Positions 1-8,924 of a stretch of 56,030 nucleotides of DNA are shown here, piece by piece. Source of the DNA: an uncultured Chitinophagaceae bacterium (GTDB lineage Bacteria; Bacteroidota; Bacteroidia; Chitinophagales; Chitinophagaceae). The notes under the pieces were generated by a model. That model did no database searches. It was not told where the DNA came from and saw only the letters and a list, made by a program, of their open reading frames with translations. The DNA is taken from positions 1 through 56,030 of the forward strand of contig CAIQDX010000108.1 in assembly GCA_903870685.1 (NCBI GenBank), in the 5' to 3' direction. The position numbers were made by a program, and so were the translations under genes. The number at the start of each line of letters is the position of its first letter. The stretch's first letter is position 1.

Positions 1-2643
1 GAATGGGGACTAGGCATGCGTTTGGACAGTGTGATTAATTTTCCGCGACAATTAATGTTAGGTGCCATGACTGATGCACAGCTGATTCATCAATTCGGTA
101 CGGCTGTTGGCGAACAATGTAAAAGAATGGGCATTCATGTTAATTATGCGCCGGTGGTGGATGTAAATAATAATCCCGATAACCCTGTGATCAACGACAG
201 AAGTTTTGGTGAGGACAAATATAAAGTTGCATTGTATGGAATTGAATATATGAAAGGCATGCAGGAAGTAAATGTGATGGCTAGTGCCAAACATTTTCCC
301 GGTCATGGTGATGTGGCAGTTGATTCGCACAAAGACTTGCCCATCATTAATAAAACAAGAGCACAATTAGATTCATTAGAATTATATCCTTTCAAAGAAT
401 TAATTAATGCAGGTGTTGGAAGTATCATGATCGCTCATCTTTCTATTCCTGCTATTGATACCATCAGTAATCAGCCAACATCGCTTTCTAAAAAAACAGT
501 TACCGGTTTATTGCATGGCGAATTAGGATTTAACGGCATCACATTTACCGATGCATTGGGAATGAAAGGTGTTACAAAATATTATCCTGCCGGTGCAGCT
601 TCATTGCAATCATTGATTGCAGGAAATGATATTCTGTGTTTGCCTGAAGATATTCCCAACAGCATTAAAATAATTCGCAAAGCGATCCGCCACAGAAAAT
701 TAAAGTGGAAAGATATCAATGCAAGGGTGAAAAAAGTATTGCTCGTGAAATACAATCTGGGATTGAATTCCATTAAACCAATTGAAACAGAAAATTTGGT
801 TGCCGATTTAAATGTTCAAACAAAAAAAATAGATGAATTATTATCGAAGAACGCGATAACATTATTGCGAATGAATAATTCATCGTTGGTTCCTTTGCAG
901 AAAGAAAAAAAGATCGCCTACATTTCTATCGGTGCCGCAAAAGAAAATACAATTGCCGCAAGATTAAGAAACGAAAATAACGCTGATGTTTATTTGTTTG
1001 GCAGCAAAGCTGCAATAGGAAATCAAGTGATGGATGATCTGCATAAAATTATTCCAACCGATAAAAGTGACAGCAATGGTGCAGAAAAATTAATTCAATC
1101 CATCAAAGAAAAAAAATACGATGAAGTAATCATTGGTTTGCATAATTACAGCAGAAGACCTGCAAATAATTTTGGTTTAAGTAATGCATCGATTTATTTG
1201 ATGAATCAATTACAACAACTCAATCAAACCATCACATTGGTATTTGGAAATCCTTATGCCATAAAAAATTTCTGCAATGCACCAAACTTATTGGCTTGTT
1301 ATGAAGATGATGATATTACACAACAAGCAACAGCCGATTGGTTGCAGGGAAAAATTCAGGCGAAAGGAAAATTACCGGTTACTGTTTGCGAGAATTTAAA
1401 ATTTGGTGATGGAATTATGTACAACAATTTCTTTCCAACTGTTACCCCTGAATCTGTTGGAATGAGTTCGGAAAAATTAGCAATCATTGATTCCATTGCA
1501 AATGATGGTGTATTAAAAACTGCCTATCCGGGCTGTGTTGTATTGGCAGCAAAAGACGGCAAGATCGTTTATCAGAAAGCATTTGGTTATAAAAGTTTTG
1601 ATAAAAAAGAAGTGATGAATACCGATATGGTTTTCGATCTGGCATCAGTAACAAAAGTTTCTGCCACCACTGTTTCTGTAATGAAATTGTATGAAGAAGG
1701 AAAATTGGATATCAATAAAACTATTGGCGATTATTTAAGTTGGACTAAAGGAACAAATAAAGCTGATCTGAAATTGAAAGATATTTTATTGCATCAGGCA
1801 GGATTAAAAGAGTTCATTCCTTTTTATCGCGAAGCGATCGATACAGTAACAGGCGAACCTAACTGGACCATTTTTTCGAAAATAAAAGATGAACAACATC
1901 AATTTCGTGTTGCAGAAAATTTATTTGTTCGAAATGATTGGGAAGATACTTTGTACAAAAGAATTTTACAAAGTAAATTAACTGCGGCAGGTCGTTATAT
2001 CTATAGCGATATGGATTTTATTTTCTTAGGAAAAATTGTACAAGCCATTAGCGGTAAACCTTTGAATGAATATGTAAGAGAAAATTTCTATCAACCCTTA
2101 CAAATGAAAAGCACCGGTTTTCTTCCGAGAGAAAGAATGCCTTTGGAAAATATCGTTCCAACAGAATTAGAAAAACATTTTCGTCAGCAATTAATTCATG
2201 GCGATGTACATGACGAAGGAGCTGCCATGTTTGGCGGTGTTGCAGGTCATGCAGGATTATTCAGCAATGCTTATGATCTGGCACAATTGTATCAAATGTT
2301 ATTGAACGGCGGCGAATTGAATGGCGTTCGTTTATTAAAAAAAGAAACCATCGATCAATTTACTGCATACAACAGCGATGTTAGCCGCAGAGGTTTGGGT
2401 TTTGATAAACCAGAAAAAGATAATGCAACGAGAAGAGTTACTTATCCATCAAAATCTGTTTCGCCTGAAACCTTTGGCCACACAGGATTTACGGGGACTT
2501 GTGTCTGGGTTGATCCAAAATATAATTTGGTGTATATTTTCTTGTCAAATCATGTTAACCCAACAAGAGATAATAATAAATTAAGTCAACTAAATATCCG
2601 TCCAAAGATTCAGGAAGCCATTTATAATGCAATTATGAAGTAA
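1..2643 (+). CDS. Glycoside hydrolase family 3 / beta-lactamase-fold serine hydrolase fusion (5' end cut by window)
   Basis: The reading frame is open from base 1, and the residues before the first ATG (EWGLG at 1-15) already match the GH3 family, so the start lies outside the window. The N-terminal half is a beta-N-acetylglucosaminidase-type GH3 domain: KHFPGHGD followed by DSH (289-330) carries the Asp/His acid-base pair of NagZ-like enzymes, and TDALGM has the likely nucleophile Asp at 550-552. The C-terminal half (from about 1450) is a class C beta-lactamase/transpeptidase fold with SVTK (1645-1656), YSD in place of YxN (2002-2010) and HTG (2479-2487). Such two-domain proteins are known in Bacteroidota; exported processing of muropeptides or cell-wall sugars is inferred. 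The signal peptide is not visible because the N-terminus is missing. Confidence 0.9.
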   Translation, partial: EWGLGMRLDSVINFPRQLMLGAMTDAQLIHQFGTAVGEQCKRMGIHVNYAPVVDVNNNPDNPVINDRSFGEDKYKVALYGIEYMKGMQEVNVMASAKHFPGHGDVAVDSHKDLPIINKTRAQLDSLELYPFKELINAGVGSIMIAHLSIPAIDTISNQPTSLSKKTVTGLLHGELGFNGITFTDALGMKGVTKYYPAGAASLQSLIAGNDILCLPEDIPNSIKIIRKAIRHRKLKWKDINARVKKVLLVKYNLGLNSIKPIETENLVADLNVQTKKIDELLSKNAITLLRMNNSSLVPLQKEKKIAYISIGAAKENTIAARLRNENNADVYLFGSKAAIGNQVMDDLHKIIPTDKSDSNGAEKLIQSIKEKKYDEVIIGLHNYSRRPANNFGLSNASIYLMNQLQQLNQTITLVFGNPYAIKNFCNAPNLLACYEDDDITQQATADWLQGKIQAKGKLPVTVCENLKFGDGIMYNNFFPTVTPESVGMSSEKLAIIDSIANDGVLKTAYPGCVVLAAKDGKIVYQKAFGYKSFDKKEVMNTDMVFDLASVTKVSATTVSVMKLYEEGKLDINKTIGDYLSWTKGTNKADLKLKDILLHQAGLKEFIPFYREAIDTVTGEPNWTIFSKIKDEQHQFRVAENLFVRNDWEDTLYKRILQSKLTAAGRYIYSDMDFIFLGKIVQAISGKPLNEYVRENFYQPLQMKSTGFLPRERMPLENIVPTELEKHFRQQLIHGDVHDEGAAMFGGVAGHAGLFSNAYDLAQLYQMLLNGGELNGVRLLKKETIDQFTAYNSDVSRRGLGFDKPEKDNATRRVTYPSKSVSPETFGHTGFTGTCVWVDPKYNLVYIFLSNHVNPTRDNNKLSQLNIRPKIQEAIYNAIMK

Positions 2644-2678
2644 GTATATAATCATTCAAAATAGCAAAACGAAAACAA

Positions 2679-2686
2679 TACCTTCG
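2679..2686 (+). promoter_or_regulatory. -7 box (TACCTTCG) before the DUF4836 gene
   Basis: The octamer fits the Bacteroidota -7 consensus TAnnTTTG with one mismatch and ends 24 nt before the ATG at 2711. No clear -33 TTTG is visible. Confidence 0.4.
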
Positions 2687-2710
2687 TTCCAGTACAAAAA
2701 ATAAAATAAA

Positions 2711-4420
2711 ATGAAAAAGTTTATTGTATCGGTATCTATGTTTTTTGCGGTTGCTATTGTGATAAGTTCTTGTTCTTCAAAAGGACCGAAAGAAGCAAAA
2801 TTGATTCCTAAGGATGCTTCCTTTGTAACTGTTGTTGATGCCGGTTCTTTAAAAAATAAATTGCAGACCGCTAATATTAATATCGATAGTATCATCAATA
2901 AAATATTTGAGCAGGACTCTTCTCAATCAAAACATAAACAAATATTGAAAGAGTTTCAGGAAACAATTGTTTGGAATGATAAATTTTTCATCTTCACAAC
3001 CAATAAAAAAATATCATCTAATTCTGATGCTATCAGTGTTAATTTAATTGCGCCAATAAAAGATTCAGCAAAATTGTATGCTTTCATTATCAAACAGCAT
3101 GATCTGAAAGATAAGAAAGTAGTGCATGAAAAAAAATATAGCTACCTGCAATTAGGCAACGATTTTAGTTTAAGCTGGACCGATAAAAATGTGATTGCAA
3201 CTTATTATCACGTTACCGAAAATAAAAAAATGAATATTGATTCGGTGATACATGTTAATGAACCCGAATCAATCAATAAAATTGATGAACTAAAAAAACA
3301 GGTTGATGCATTTTATACACAAAGTGAATCTGAATCTTTAGCTTCTGTTTCAATGTTCATGGACTTGTTTAAAGAAAAAGCTGATGCTTATTCATTCAGT
3401 GCAAGCAATGGTTTTACTAAGTATTTAAACATGATGCCTTTGCAAATACCAAAATTGGACGATCTGCTGAAAGATAATTTTACCACATCAACTTTTAGTT
3501 TTGATGATGGAAAAATAACTGCAAAATCTTTTTTCTATCCTAATAAAACTTTGAGCGCCATTATAAAGAAATATTCCGGATCAACCGTTAATTTGTCGAT
3601 GCTAGAAAATTATCCTTCACAAAATATTAATGGATTTTTATTGCTTTCTTTTAATCCCGAAATATTTAATGCGATATTAAAAGAATTGGATGTTGATGCT
3701 TTGGCAAACAGCTATTTCGAAAAATTAAATATCACAAACGAAGATCTCTTCAAGTGCTTAAAAGGAGATATTGCTGTAGCAGTTTCGGATTTAAGTTTGG
3801 GAGAAAAATTTTCTGAAAACAAAGATTCAAAAACAAAACAACAATATGCAAAGATGGTTTTTAATGCAGCCATCGGTGATAAAAAAAGTTTCAATAAAAT
3901 AATGGACAAAGCAGCTGAAAGCGGTTTTATTATAAAACAAAATAACACTTATAAAGCTGGCACTTTGTTACAAATGTTTGGCATTTATATTCATGTTGAT
4001 GATAAAAATTTGATTGTTGCCAGCGATTCATTAACCTATGCTAATTATGTTTCTAAAACAGGCAAAGCAAATATCAGCAGCGATGTGATAAATCAGATAA
4101 AAGACAAGTCCAGCGCAGCATACATTAATCTCGAAAGTATCATTTCAAGTTTTAATTCTACTAAATTTTCTTCCGGCGATAGTTCTACTTACTCAACTGC
4201 AAAAAATACTTTTAAAGATATTATTGCAACCAGCAGTAATTACGACGGAACAAAAATTGCCAGTGAATTTAGTGTACGATTGAAGAATGAGAAACAAAAT
4301 AGTTTGGTTACGCTGATGAGTTTATTTACCAATATTAGTAGCCGCATTGTGAAGAACCATCAGAACGATGATTCTTTCGAACACTTATTATTATTAGACC
4401 CTTCGATGGGGAATTTTTAA
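2711..4420 (+). CDS. DUF4836 family lipoprotein
   Basis: A 569-residue exported protein. The N-terminus is a lipoprotein signal: hydrophobic residues 4-18 followed by ISSC with the lipidation Cys at residue 21. The segment after it (LIPKDASFVTVVDAGSL) is the typical opening of DUF4836 proteins, which are common in Bacteroidota and have no established function. The rest is a large alternating alpha/beta protein without catalytic motifs that I recognise. It starts 67 bases after the GH3 fusion gene on the same strand with its own possible promoter, and a strong terminator follows at 4441, so it is probably the last gene of its unit. Confidence 0.8.
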   Translation: MKKFIVSVSMFFAVAIVISSCSSKGPKEAKLIPKDASFVTVVDAGSLKNKLQTANINIDSIINKIFEQDSSQSKHKQILKEFQETIVWNDKFFIFTTNKKISSNSDAISVNLIAPIKDSAKLYAFIIKQHDLKDKKVVHEKKYSYLQLGNDFSLSWTDKNVIATYYHVTENKKMNIDSVIHVNEPESINKIDELKKQVDAFYTQSESESLASVSMFMDLFKEKADAYSFSASNGFTKYLNMMPLQIPKLDDLLKDNFTTSTFSFDDGKITAKSFFYPNKTLSAIIKKYSGSTVNLSMLENYPSQNINGFLLLSFNPEIFNAILKELDVDALANSYFEKLNITNEDLFKCLKGDIAVAVSDLSLGEKFSENKDSKTKQQYAKMVFNAAIGDKKSFNKIMDKAAESGFIIKQNNTYKAGTLLQMFGIYIHVDDKNLIVASDSLTYANYVSKTGKANISSDVINQIKDKSSAAYINLESIISSFNSTKFSSGDSSTYSTAKNTFKDIIATSSNYDGTKIASEFSVRLKNEKQNSLVTLMSLFTNISSRIVKNHQNDDSFEHLLLLDPSMGNF

Positions 4421-4440
4421 AATAAAATATTTTTAAAGAG

Positions 4441-4468
4441 AGCTGCATTCGTGCAGCTTTTTTCTTTT
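4441..4468 (+). terminator. Rho-independent terminator after the DUF4836 gene
   Basis: AGCTGCA (4441-4447) and TGCAGCT (4452-4458) form a perfect 7-bp stem around a TTCG tetraloop, followed by a T-rich tract. Confidence 0.85.
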
Positions 4469-4477
4469 ATCTAATCG

Positions 4478-4485
4478 TATTTTCG
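4478..4485 (+). promoter_or_regulatory. -7 box (TATTTTCG) directly before the ABC ATPase start
   Basis: One mismatch to TAnnTTTG. It ends only 5 nt before the ATG at 4491, so transcription would begin at or next to the start codon, suggesting a leaderless message. It lies just downstream of a terminator, which fits a new transcription unit. Confidence 0.45.
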
Positions 4486-4490
4486 TTACC

Positions 4491-5138
4491 ATGCAGATCG
4501 CACTGAAACAAATTGTACCGATTCCGTTGAAAGATAAATTCTCACAACGCAATTCTGATGTGTGGAATCAAACTATTTCATTTCAGCATGGCGAATGGAT
4601 AAAAATAAAAGCACCAAGCGGTACCGGTAAAACAACTTTCATTCATACTTTATATAAACTTCGTCACGATTATTCCGGACAAGTTTTTTATGATGATAAA
4701 GAAATAAAAAATATTTCCGGTGATGTGTTGGCGCAGATACGCCAGCAAAAAATAAGTATCGTTTTTCAGGATCTTCGTTTGTTTCCAAATCTTACAGCCA
4801 AAGAAAATATTGAATTGAAACGTGTGTTGCAATCTCCATTTTATGAAGAAAATAAAATTGATGAAATGGCTGAAAAGCTTGGCGTAGCAAGCATTTTAAA
4901 CCAACGTGCCGGACTATGCAGTTACGGCGAACAACAGCGCATTGCAATTATTCGTTCATTAATTCAACCTTTTGAATGGTTGTTTTTGGATGAACCATTC
5001 AGTCATTTAGATCAGGAAAATATTTCGAAAGCATCGGCATTGATCGCAGAAGAATGTACAAAAAGAAAAGCGGGATTTATTTTAACTGATCTGGATGAAG
5101 ATGAACATTTTAATTACAGCAGGTATTTGCATTTATAA
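4491..5138 (+). CDS. ABC transporter ATP-binding protein (LolD/FtsE-like)
   Basis: A 215-residue ATPase subunit, presumably paired with the FtsX-like permease encoded next. Walker A is APSGTGKTT (residues 41-49, Lys47), the Q-loop Gln is residue 93 (VFQD) and Walker B is WLFLDEPF (Asp167, Glu168). The signature loop is unusual: CSYGEQQR (143-150) instead of LSGGQQ. At the position of the switch histidine the sequence reads LTDL (Asp200) rather than the usual THD/H. The short length and permease partner fit the MacB/LolD/FtsE superfamily of envelope ABC systems. The transported substrate cannot be told from sequence. Confidence 0.85.
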   Translation: MQIALKQIVPIPLKDKFSQRNSDVWNQTISFQHGEWIKIKAPSGTGKTTFIHTLYKLRHDYSGQVFYDDKEIKNISGDVLAQIRQQKISIVFQDLRLFPNLTAKENIELKRVLQSPFYEENKIDEMAEKLGVASILNQRAGLCSYGEQQRIAIIRSLIQPFEWLFLDEPFSHLDQENISKASALIAEECTKRKAGFILTDLDEDEHFNYSRYLHL

Positions 5139-5199
5139 ATGTTAGGTATTAAATGTTGAATGAAATCGCATTTAACACTTAGCATGTAGCATTCAACAT
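5139..5199. repeat. Intergenic low-complexity inverted repeat
   Basis: ATGTTGAATG (5153-5162) and CATTCAACAT (5190-5199) are perfect 10-bp inverted arms. The sequence between and before them repeats variants of the words TTAAATGTT and TAGCATTCA. It separates the ABC ATPase from its permease, so it sits inside a likely operon. Similar word-repeat palindromes occur at 6423, 37083, 55711 and 55818. Confidence 0.6.
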
Positions 5200-5208
5200 A
5201 AAATAAAA

Positions 5209-6396
5209 ATGCTGAATATACTTTTAAAGAAACTAATTAAAACTTCCTCCGGCCGCACAAGATTTGTGATGGCCATTATCGGTTTGTCGGTTGCGTTATT
5301 ATTAATCTTATCTGCAGTGCAAATACAAGTTAATTATGATGATCTGTTGCACAGCGAAACCAATCAAGATAGCATTGCCAATTTTTTGGTATTGAATAAG
5401 ATCTTAAATAATAAAACCTATGGAACTGCAACTTTTAAAGATGAAGACCTCAATAAATTAAAACAACAAAAATTTATTGATGATGTAGGAATCCTTACCC
5501 CAAGCAGGTTTAAAGCATCCATTCAAAGTTACAGCGACCGCTTTCCTTTCTTTACTGAAATTTCTTTTGAAGCTGTTCCATCAGCTTTCATTGATGTAAA
5601 TAGCAAAGACTGGAAATGGAATGATGGCGATAATTTTATTCCGATGATCGCTCCAAATATGTTTCTGGATATTTATAATTTTCAGTTTTCTTTATCACAA
5701 AATCTTCCGCAGTTAACACAAGATATTGTGAAGATGATCGTATTTAAAGTAAACATCAACACTGATAAAGGGCCGATTAGTTTTAACGGAAAAATTGTTG
5801 GTTTCAGCGACAGGATAAGTTCTTTACTAGTACCGCAGGAATTTATGGATTGGGCAAATAAAAATTTCAGCAACACGCAAAATGCAAAACCATCGAGAGT
5901 TGTTATCCGCACCAAAGATCCCGGAAATCCTTTACTGGTGCAGTATCTACGCGATAATGGTTTAACTACCGATGCCGATAAAACTCGCTTCTCAAAATAC
6001 CGTCAAATTGTAAATGCCATTGTAAATGTTAGTTGGATAACCGGTGCTGTGATGTTATTGTTTGCTTTATTAGTATTCACTTTATTTATTCAATTAACCA
6101 TTGCATCCTGCAAAGAAGAAATACAATTACTTATCACACTCGGTGCATCGCCCAAACAATTGCAACGATTTTTAATGAAACAATTTTTCCCTTCCAACAT
6201 CATCATCATTATTATTTCTTTGATTGCAATAACAGTTTTGCAATTCGAAGTGCATCAGTTGTTGCAGGAACAAAATATTTTCGTCAGCATATTTACATCG
6301 GTTTATACTTTCGCTATTGCATTTATCATTCTATTTGTTTTATGGTTTGTTAATTATAAAACCATCCGCAAATACATTGCTGCGCAGGATAATTAG
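5209..6396 (+). CDS. FtsX-like / MacB-type ABC permease
   Basis: A 395-residue permease with the layout of the FtsX/MacB family: one N-terminal transmembrane helix (about residues 18-40), a roughly 215-residue extracytoplasmic domain, then three C-terminal helices. The conserved ITLGASPKQLQRFLMKQ segment between the second and third helices is the usual coupling region of these permeases. It follows its ATPase by 70 bases and is the likely partner in a type VII (mechanotransmission) ABC complex. FtsX itself is possible, because Bacteroidota FtsX often sits apart from ftsE, but the periplasmic domain alone does not decide this. Confidence 0.8.
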   Translation: MLNILLKKLIKTSSGRTRFVMAIIGLSVALLLILSAVQIQVNYDDLLHSETNQDSIANFLVLNKILNNKTYGTATFKDEDLNKLKQQKFIDDVGILTPSRFKASIQSYSDRFPFFTEISFEAVPSAFIDVNSKDWKWNDGDNFIPMIAPNMFLDIYNFQFSLSQNLPQLTQDIVKMIVFKVNINTDKGPISFNGKIVGFSDRISSLLVPQEFMDWANKNFSNTQNAKPSRVVIRTKDPGNPLLVQYLRDNGLTTDADKTRFSKYRQIVNAIVNVSWITGAVMLLFALLVFTLFIQLTIASCKEEIQLLITLGASPKQLQRFLMKQFFPSNIIIIIISLIAITVLQFEVHQLLQEQNIFVSIFTSVYTFAIAFIILFVLWFVNYKTIRKYIAAQDN

Positions 6397-6411
6397 ATTC
6401 CTGTAAATTTG

Positions 6412-8754
6412 ATGATGTTGTTGAATGTGAAATGTAAAATGTCAAATGTCAAAAATGTAACCGCAAAAAAAATTGCTGTTAATATTGTTATCACTCTATT
6501 CACCTTTCACCTTTTACCTTTCACTTCTTACGCACAAGCTCCTATCGGTAATTGGCGCGAATTTTTAAATTATCAAAACACAATTGAAGTTGTAAAAGGC
6601 GATAAAATTTATTGTGCCACACAAACAAATTTATTTAGCGTTGATGCCAATAATGAAATTGAACGTTACAATAAAATAACCGGACTAAATGATATTGGTG
6701 TGAGTTGTATTGGTTGGGATAATACAACACAACAATTAGTGATCGTTTACAACAACAGCAATCTCGATCTGTTGAAAGGAAGTACTATTCAAAACATAAG
6801 TGATATTAAACGAAGCACGATAAGTGGGAACAAAACGATTTATAATATTTTTTGTTTGAATGGCTTTGCCTATTTGTGCAGTGGCTTGGGAATTATTGTT
6901 ACGGATCTTTCAAAGTTTGAAATTAAAGACACATGGATCATTGGAAGTACCGGCAATCAAATAAAAGTAAATGCATTTACAACTGATGGCAATTATTTTT
7001 ATGCAGCAACAGATGAAGGATTAAAACGTGCAGCCATCAATTCAAACAATCTTGCAGATTTTAATAATTGGCTCAATCTTAGTGGCAGCAATGGTTTGAG
7101 CGCAGGTGCTGTAAAAAATATTTTATTCGCTAACAATAAGATCATCGCTCAAAAAAACGATTCTTTATTTGTGATGAATAATAATAACTGGAATTTAATT
7201 TATGCTGATACTGCATGGAAAATAATTAATACAAATGCATCATCCAATAATATTACTGTTTGTCAAAACAAAACAACAGGCGCAAGCCGGGTGATTGAAT
7301 TAGATGTTACCGGAAAAATAATTAAAACAATTTCACAGGCAGGAATTATTTCTTTTCCGCAAAATTCGTTGATTGATAATAATAGTATTTGGGTTGCTGA
7401 TCTGTATGGCGGCTTATCAAATTTTTCTTCAACAGTTCAACAATTTATTCCAAATGGTCCGCCGGGAATTGCAACGGGTGATATGATTTTTTCAAACGTT
7501 ACTTTGTTTGTTGCCGCAGGAACAGTTGATGCTGCATGGAATTATATTTACAACCGTAATGGTGTTTATTCGTTCGAAAACGATTTATGGAATTATAAAA
7601 ATAGTTTCAACACAACAGCATTAGATTCTGTTTTTGATTTTATTTCATTAGCGTCAGATCCAACAGGGACAGGCATTTGGGCGGGTAGTTACGGAGGCGG
7701 TCTGGTAAATTTTAACAGCAATCAAATTAAAATTTATAAAAAAAATTATTTGCAACCTGCCATTGGCGATGTTACAAGTTATCGTGTTAGCGGATTGGCA
7801 TTCGATCAAAATAATAATTTATGGATCGCTAATTATGGTGCAGCGCAAAATTTAAAAGTGATAAAAAATGATGGTACCTGGAAATCATTCAGCATTCCAT
7901 TTTCATTAACCGAAAATGCCATCAGTCAAATTGTTGTTGATGATGCCAATCAATTGTGGATGGTTAGTCCGAAAGGCAATGGCGTAATTTGTTACAACTA
8001 TGGCAGCAGTGTTGATGCAACAAATGATGATCAATGGAAATATTTTCGAACAGGAATTGGCTCCGGAAATTTACCAAGCAATAATGTGTATTGTTTGGCA
8101 AAAGATAAAAATAGTTTTATCTGGATCGGCACCGATAACGGCATTGCCATTGTGCAATGTGCTGCAAATATTTTTACACAAAATTGCGATGCAGTTTTGC
8201 CCGTCATTCAGCAGGGGCAGTTTGCCGGATATTTATTTCAAAACCAAACAGTGCAATGCATTGCTGTTGATGGTGCCAATAGAAAATGGGTGGGTACAAC
8301 AAATGGCGTGTGGTTGGTTTCGGCCGAAGGCGATAAAGTAATTTATAATTTTACTACCGATAATTCTCCACTACTAAATAATGATGTTAGAAAAATAACT
8401 ATCGATCCAAAAACAGGCGAAGTATTTTTTGCAACATTCGCCGGCATTTGCAGTTTCAGAAGTACAGCCACTGAAGGCAGCGAAACAAATAATGTATTGG
8501 TGTTTCCAAATCCTGTTCCACCAAATTATAACGGCACAATTGGCATTCGTGGTTTGGTAGAAAATAGTTTAGTAAAAATTGCTGAGTTAAATGGAAGATT
8601 GGTGTATCAAACAAGATCGTTGGGCGGACAAGCCATCTGGAACGGAACAAATTACAATGGCAGCAAAGCCTTACCTGGCGTGTATTTGGTGATTGTTAGA
8701 AATGATGACGGCAGCGAAAAAACAGTTGGTAAAATTTTTATTGTTGGAAGATAA
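6412..8754 (+). CDS. porZ: PorZ-like type IX secretion protein (beta-propeller, sorting domain)
   Basis: A secreted beta-propeller protein of about 780 residues. The mature N-terminus after a TSYAQ cleavage region (APIGNWREFLNYQNTI) and the following KGDKIYCATQTNLFSVD block are typical of PorZ, the surface component that helps attach anionic lipopolysaccharide to type IX cargo in Porphyromonas. Propeller blades recur as IWAG/LWIANYG/IWIGTDNGIA/KWVGTTNGVW strands. The last 80 residues form a type IX sorting domain (LVFPNP, then LPGVYLV and KIFIVGR). Start choice is uncertain: ATGs at 6412, 6415 and 6439 are in frame. A -7-like TAAATTTG (6404-6411) abuts the first, which would favour 6439. The signal peptide lies within an inverted repeat. 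Confidence 0.82.
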   Translation: MMLLNVKCKMSNVKNVTAKKIAVNIVITLFTFHLLPFTSYAQAPIGNWREFLNYQNTIEVVKGDKIYCATQTNLFSVDANNEIERYNKITGLNDIGVSCIGWDNTTQQLVIVYNNSNLDLLKGSTIQNISDIKRSTISGNKTIYNIFCLNGFAYLCSGLGIIVTDLSKFEIKDTWIIGSTGNQIKVNAFTTDGNYFYAATDEGLKRAAINSNNLADFNNWLNLSGSNGLSAGAVKNILFANNKIIAQKNDSLFVMNNNNWNLIYADTAWKIINTNASSNNITVCQNKTTGASRVIELDVTGKIIKTISQAGIISFPQNSLIDNNSIWVADLYGGLSNFSSTVQQFIPNGPPGIATGDMIFSNVTLFVAAGTVDAAWNYIYNRNGVYSFENDLWNYKNSFNTTALDSVFDFISLASDPTGTGIWAGSYGGGLVNFNSNQIKIYKKNYLQPAIGDVTSYRVSGLAFDQNNNLWIANYGAAQNLKVIKNDGTWKSFSIPFSLTENAISQIVVDDANQLWMVSPKGNGVICYNYGSSVDATNDDQWKYFRTGIGSGNLPSNNVYCLAKDKNSFIWIGTDNGIAIVQCAANIFTQNCDAVLPVIQQGQFAGYLFQNQTVQCIAVDGANRKWVGTTNGVWLVSAEGDKVIYNFTTDNSPLLNNDVRKITIDPKTGEVFFATFAGICSFRSTATEGSETNNVLVFPNPVPPNYNGTIGIRGLVENSLVKIAELNGRLVYQTRSLGGQAIWNGTNYNGSKALPGVYLVIVRNDDGSEKTVGKIFIVGR
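6423..6527. repeat. Imperfect inverted repeat across the porZ signal-peptide codons
   Basis: The left arm (6423-6457) repeats the words AAATGT and AAAATGTC. The right arm (6499-6527) repeats CACCTTT and is close to its reverse complement, with about one mismatch per seven bases. Both arms are translated if the upstream ATG is used; the right arm encodes the end of the hydrophobic core of the signal peptide. Confidence 0.55.
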
Positions 8755-8756
8755 TT

Positions 8757-8830
8757 ATGTAGCCGGCTGTAGAATTTCTATGTAACTTTTGTTGCGTCGC
8801 ACACTTGTACTATTGAATATTTTACTCAGC
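8757..8830 (+). repeat. Dispersed repeat element, copy 1
   Basis: Core GTTGCGTCGCACACTTGTAC at 8791-8810. The element starts with TATGTAGCC two bases after the porZ stop and ends near CAGCT. It aligns end to end with copy 3 in reverse complement. Its 17-nt core GCGTCGCACACTTGTAC is identical to the reverse complement of copy 2 at 9469-9485, on the other side of the orphan lipoprotein gene. Confidence 0.75.
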
Positions 8831-8872
8831 TATTTCAATTGTATAAAAAATATTTAGTATTGAAGTTTCGCA

Positions 8873-8880
8873 TATTTTTG
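8873..8880 (+). promoter_or_regulatory. -7 box (TATTTTTG) before the orphan lipoprotein gene
   Basis: Perfect match to TAnnTTTG, 44 nt before the ATG at 8925. It lies between the repeat element and the gene, so the gene appears to carry its own promoter within the repeat-bounded segment. Confidence 0.45.
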
Positions 8881-8924
8881 AGTTGCCACAGCTGATTTGA
8901 ACTTTCTAAATATTGAAATTTTAG

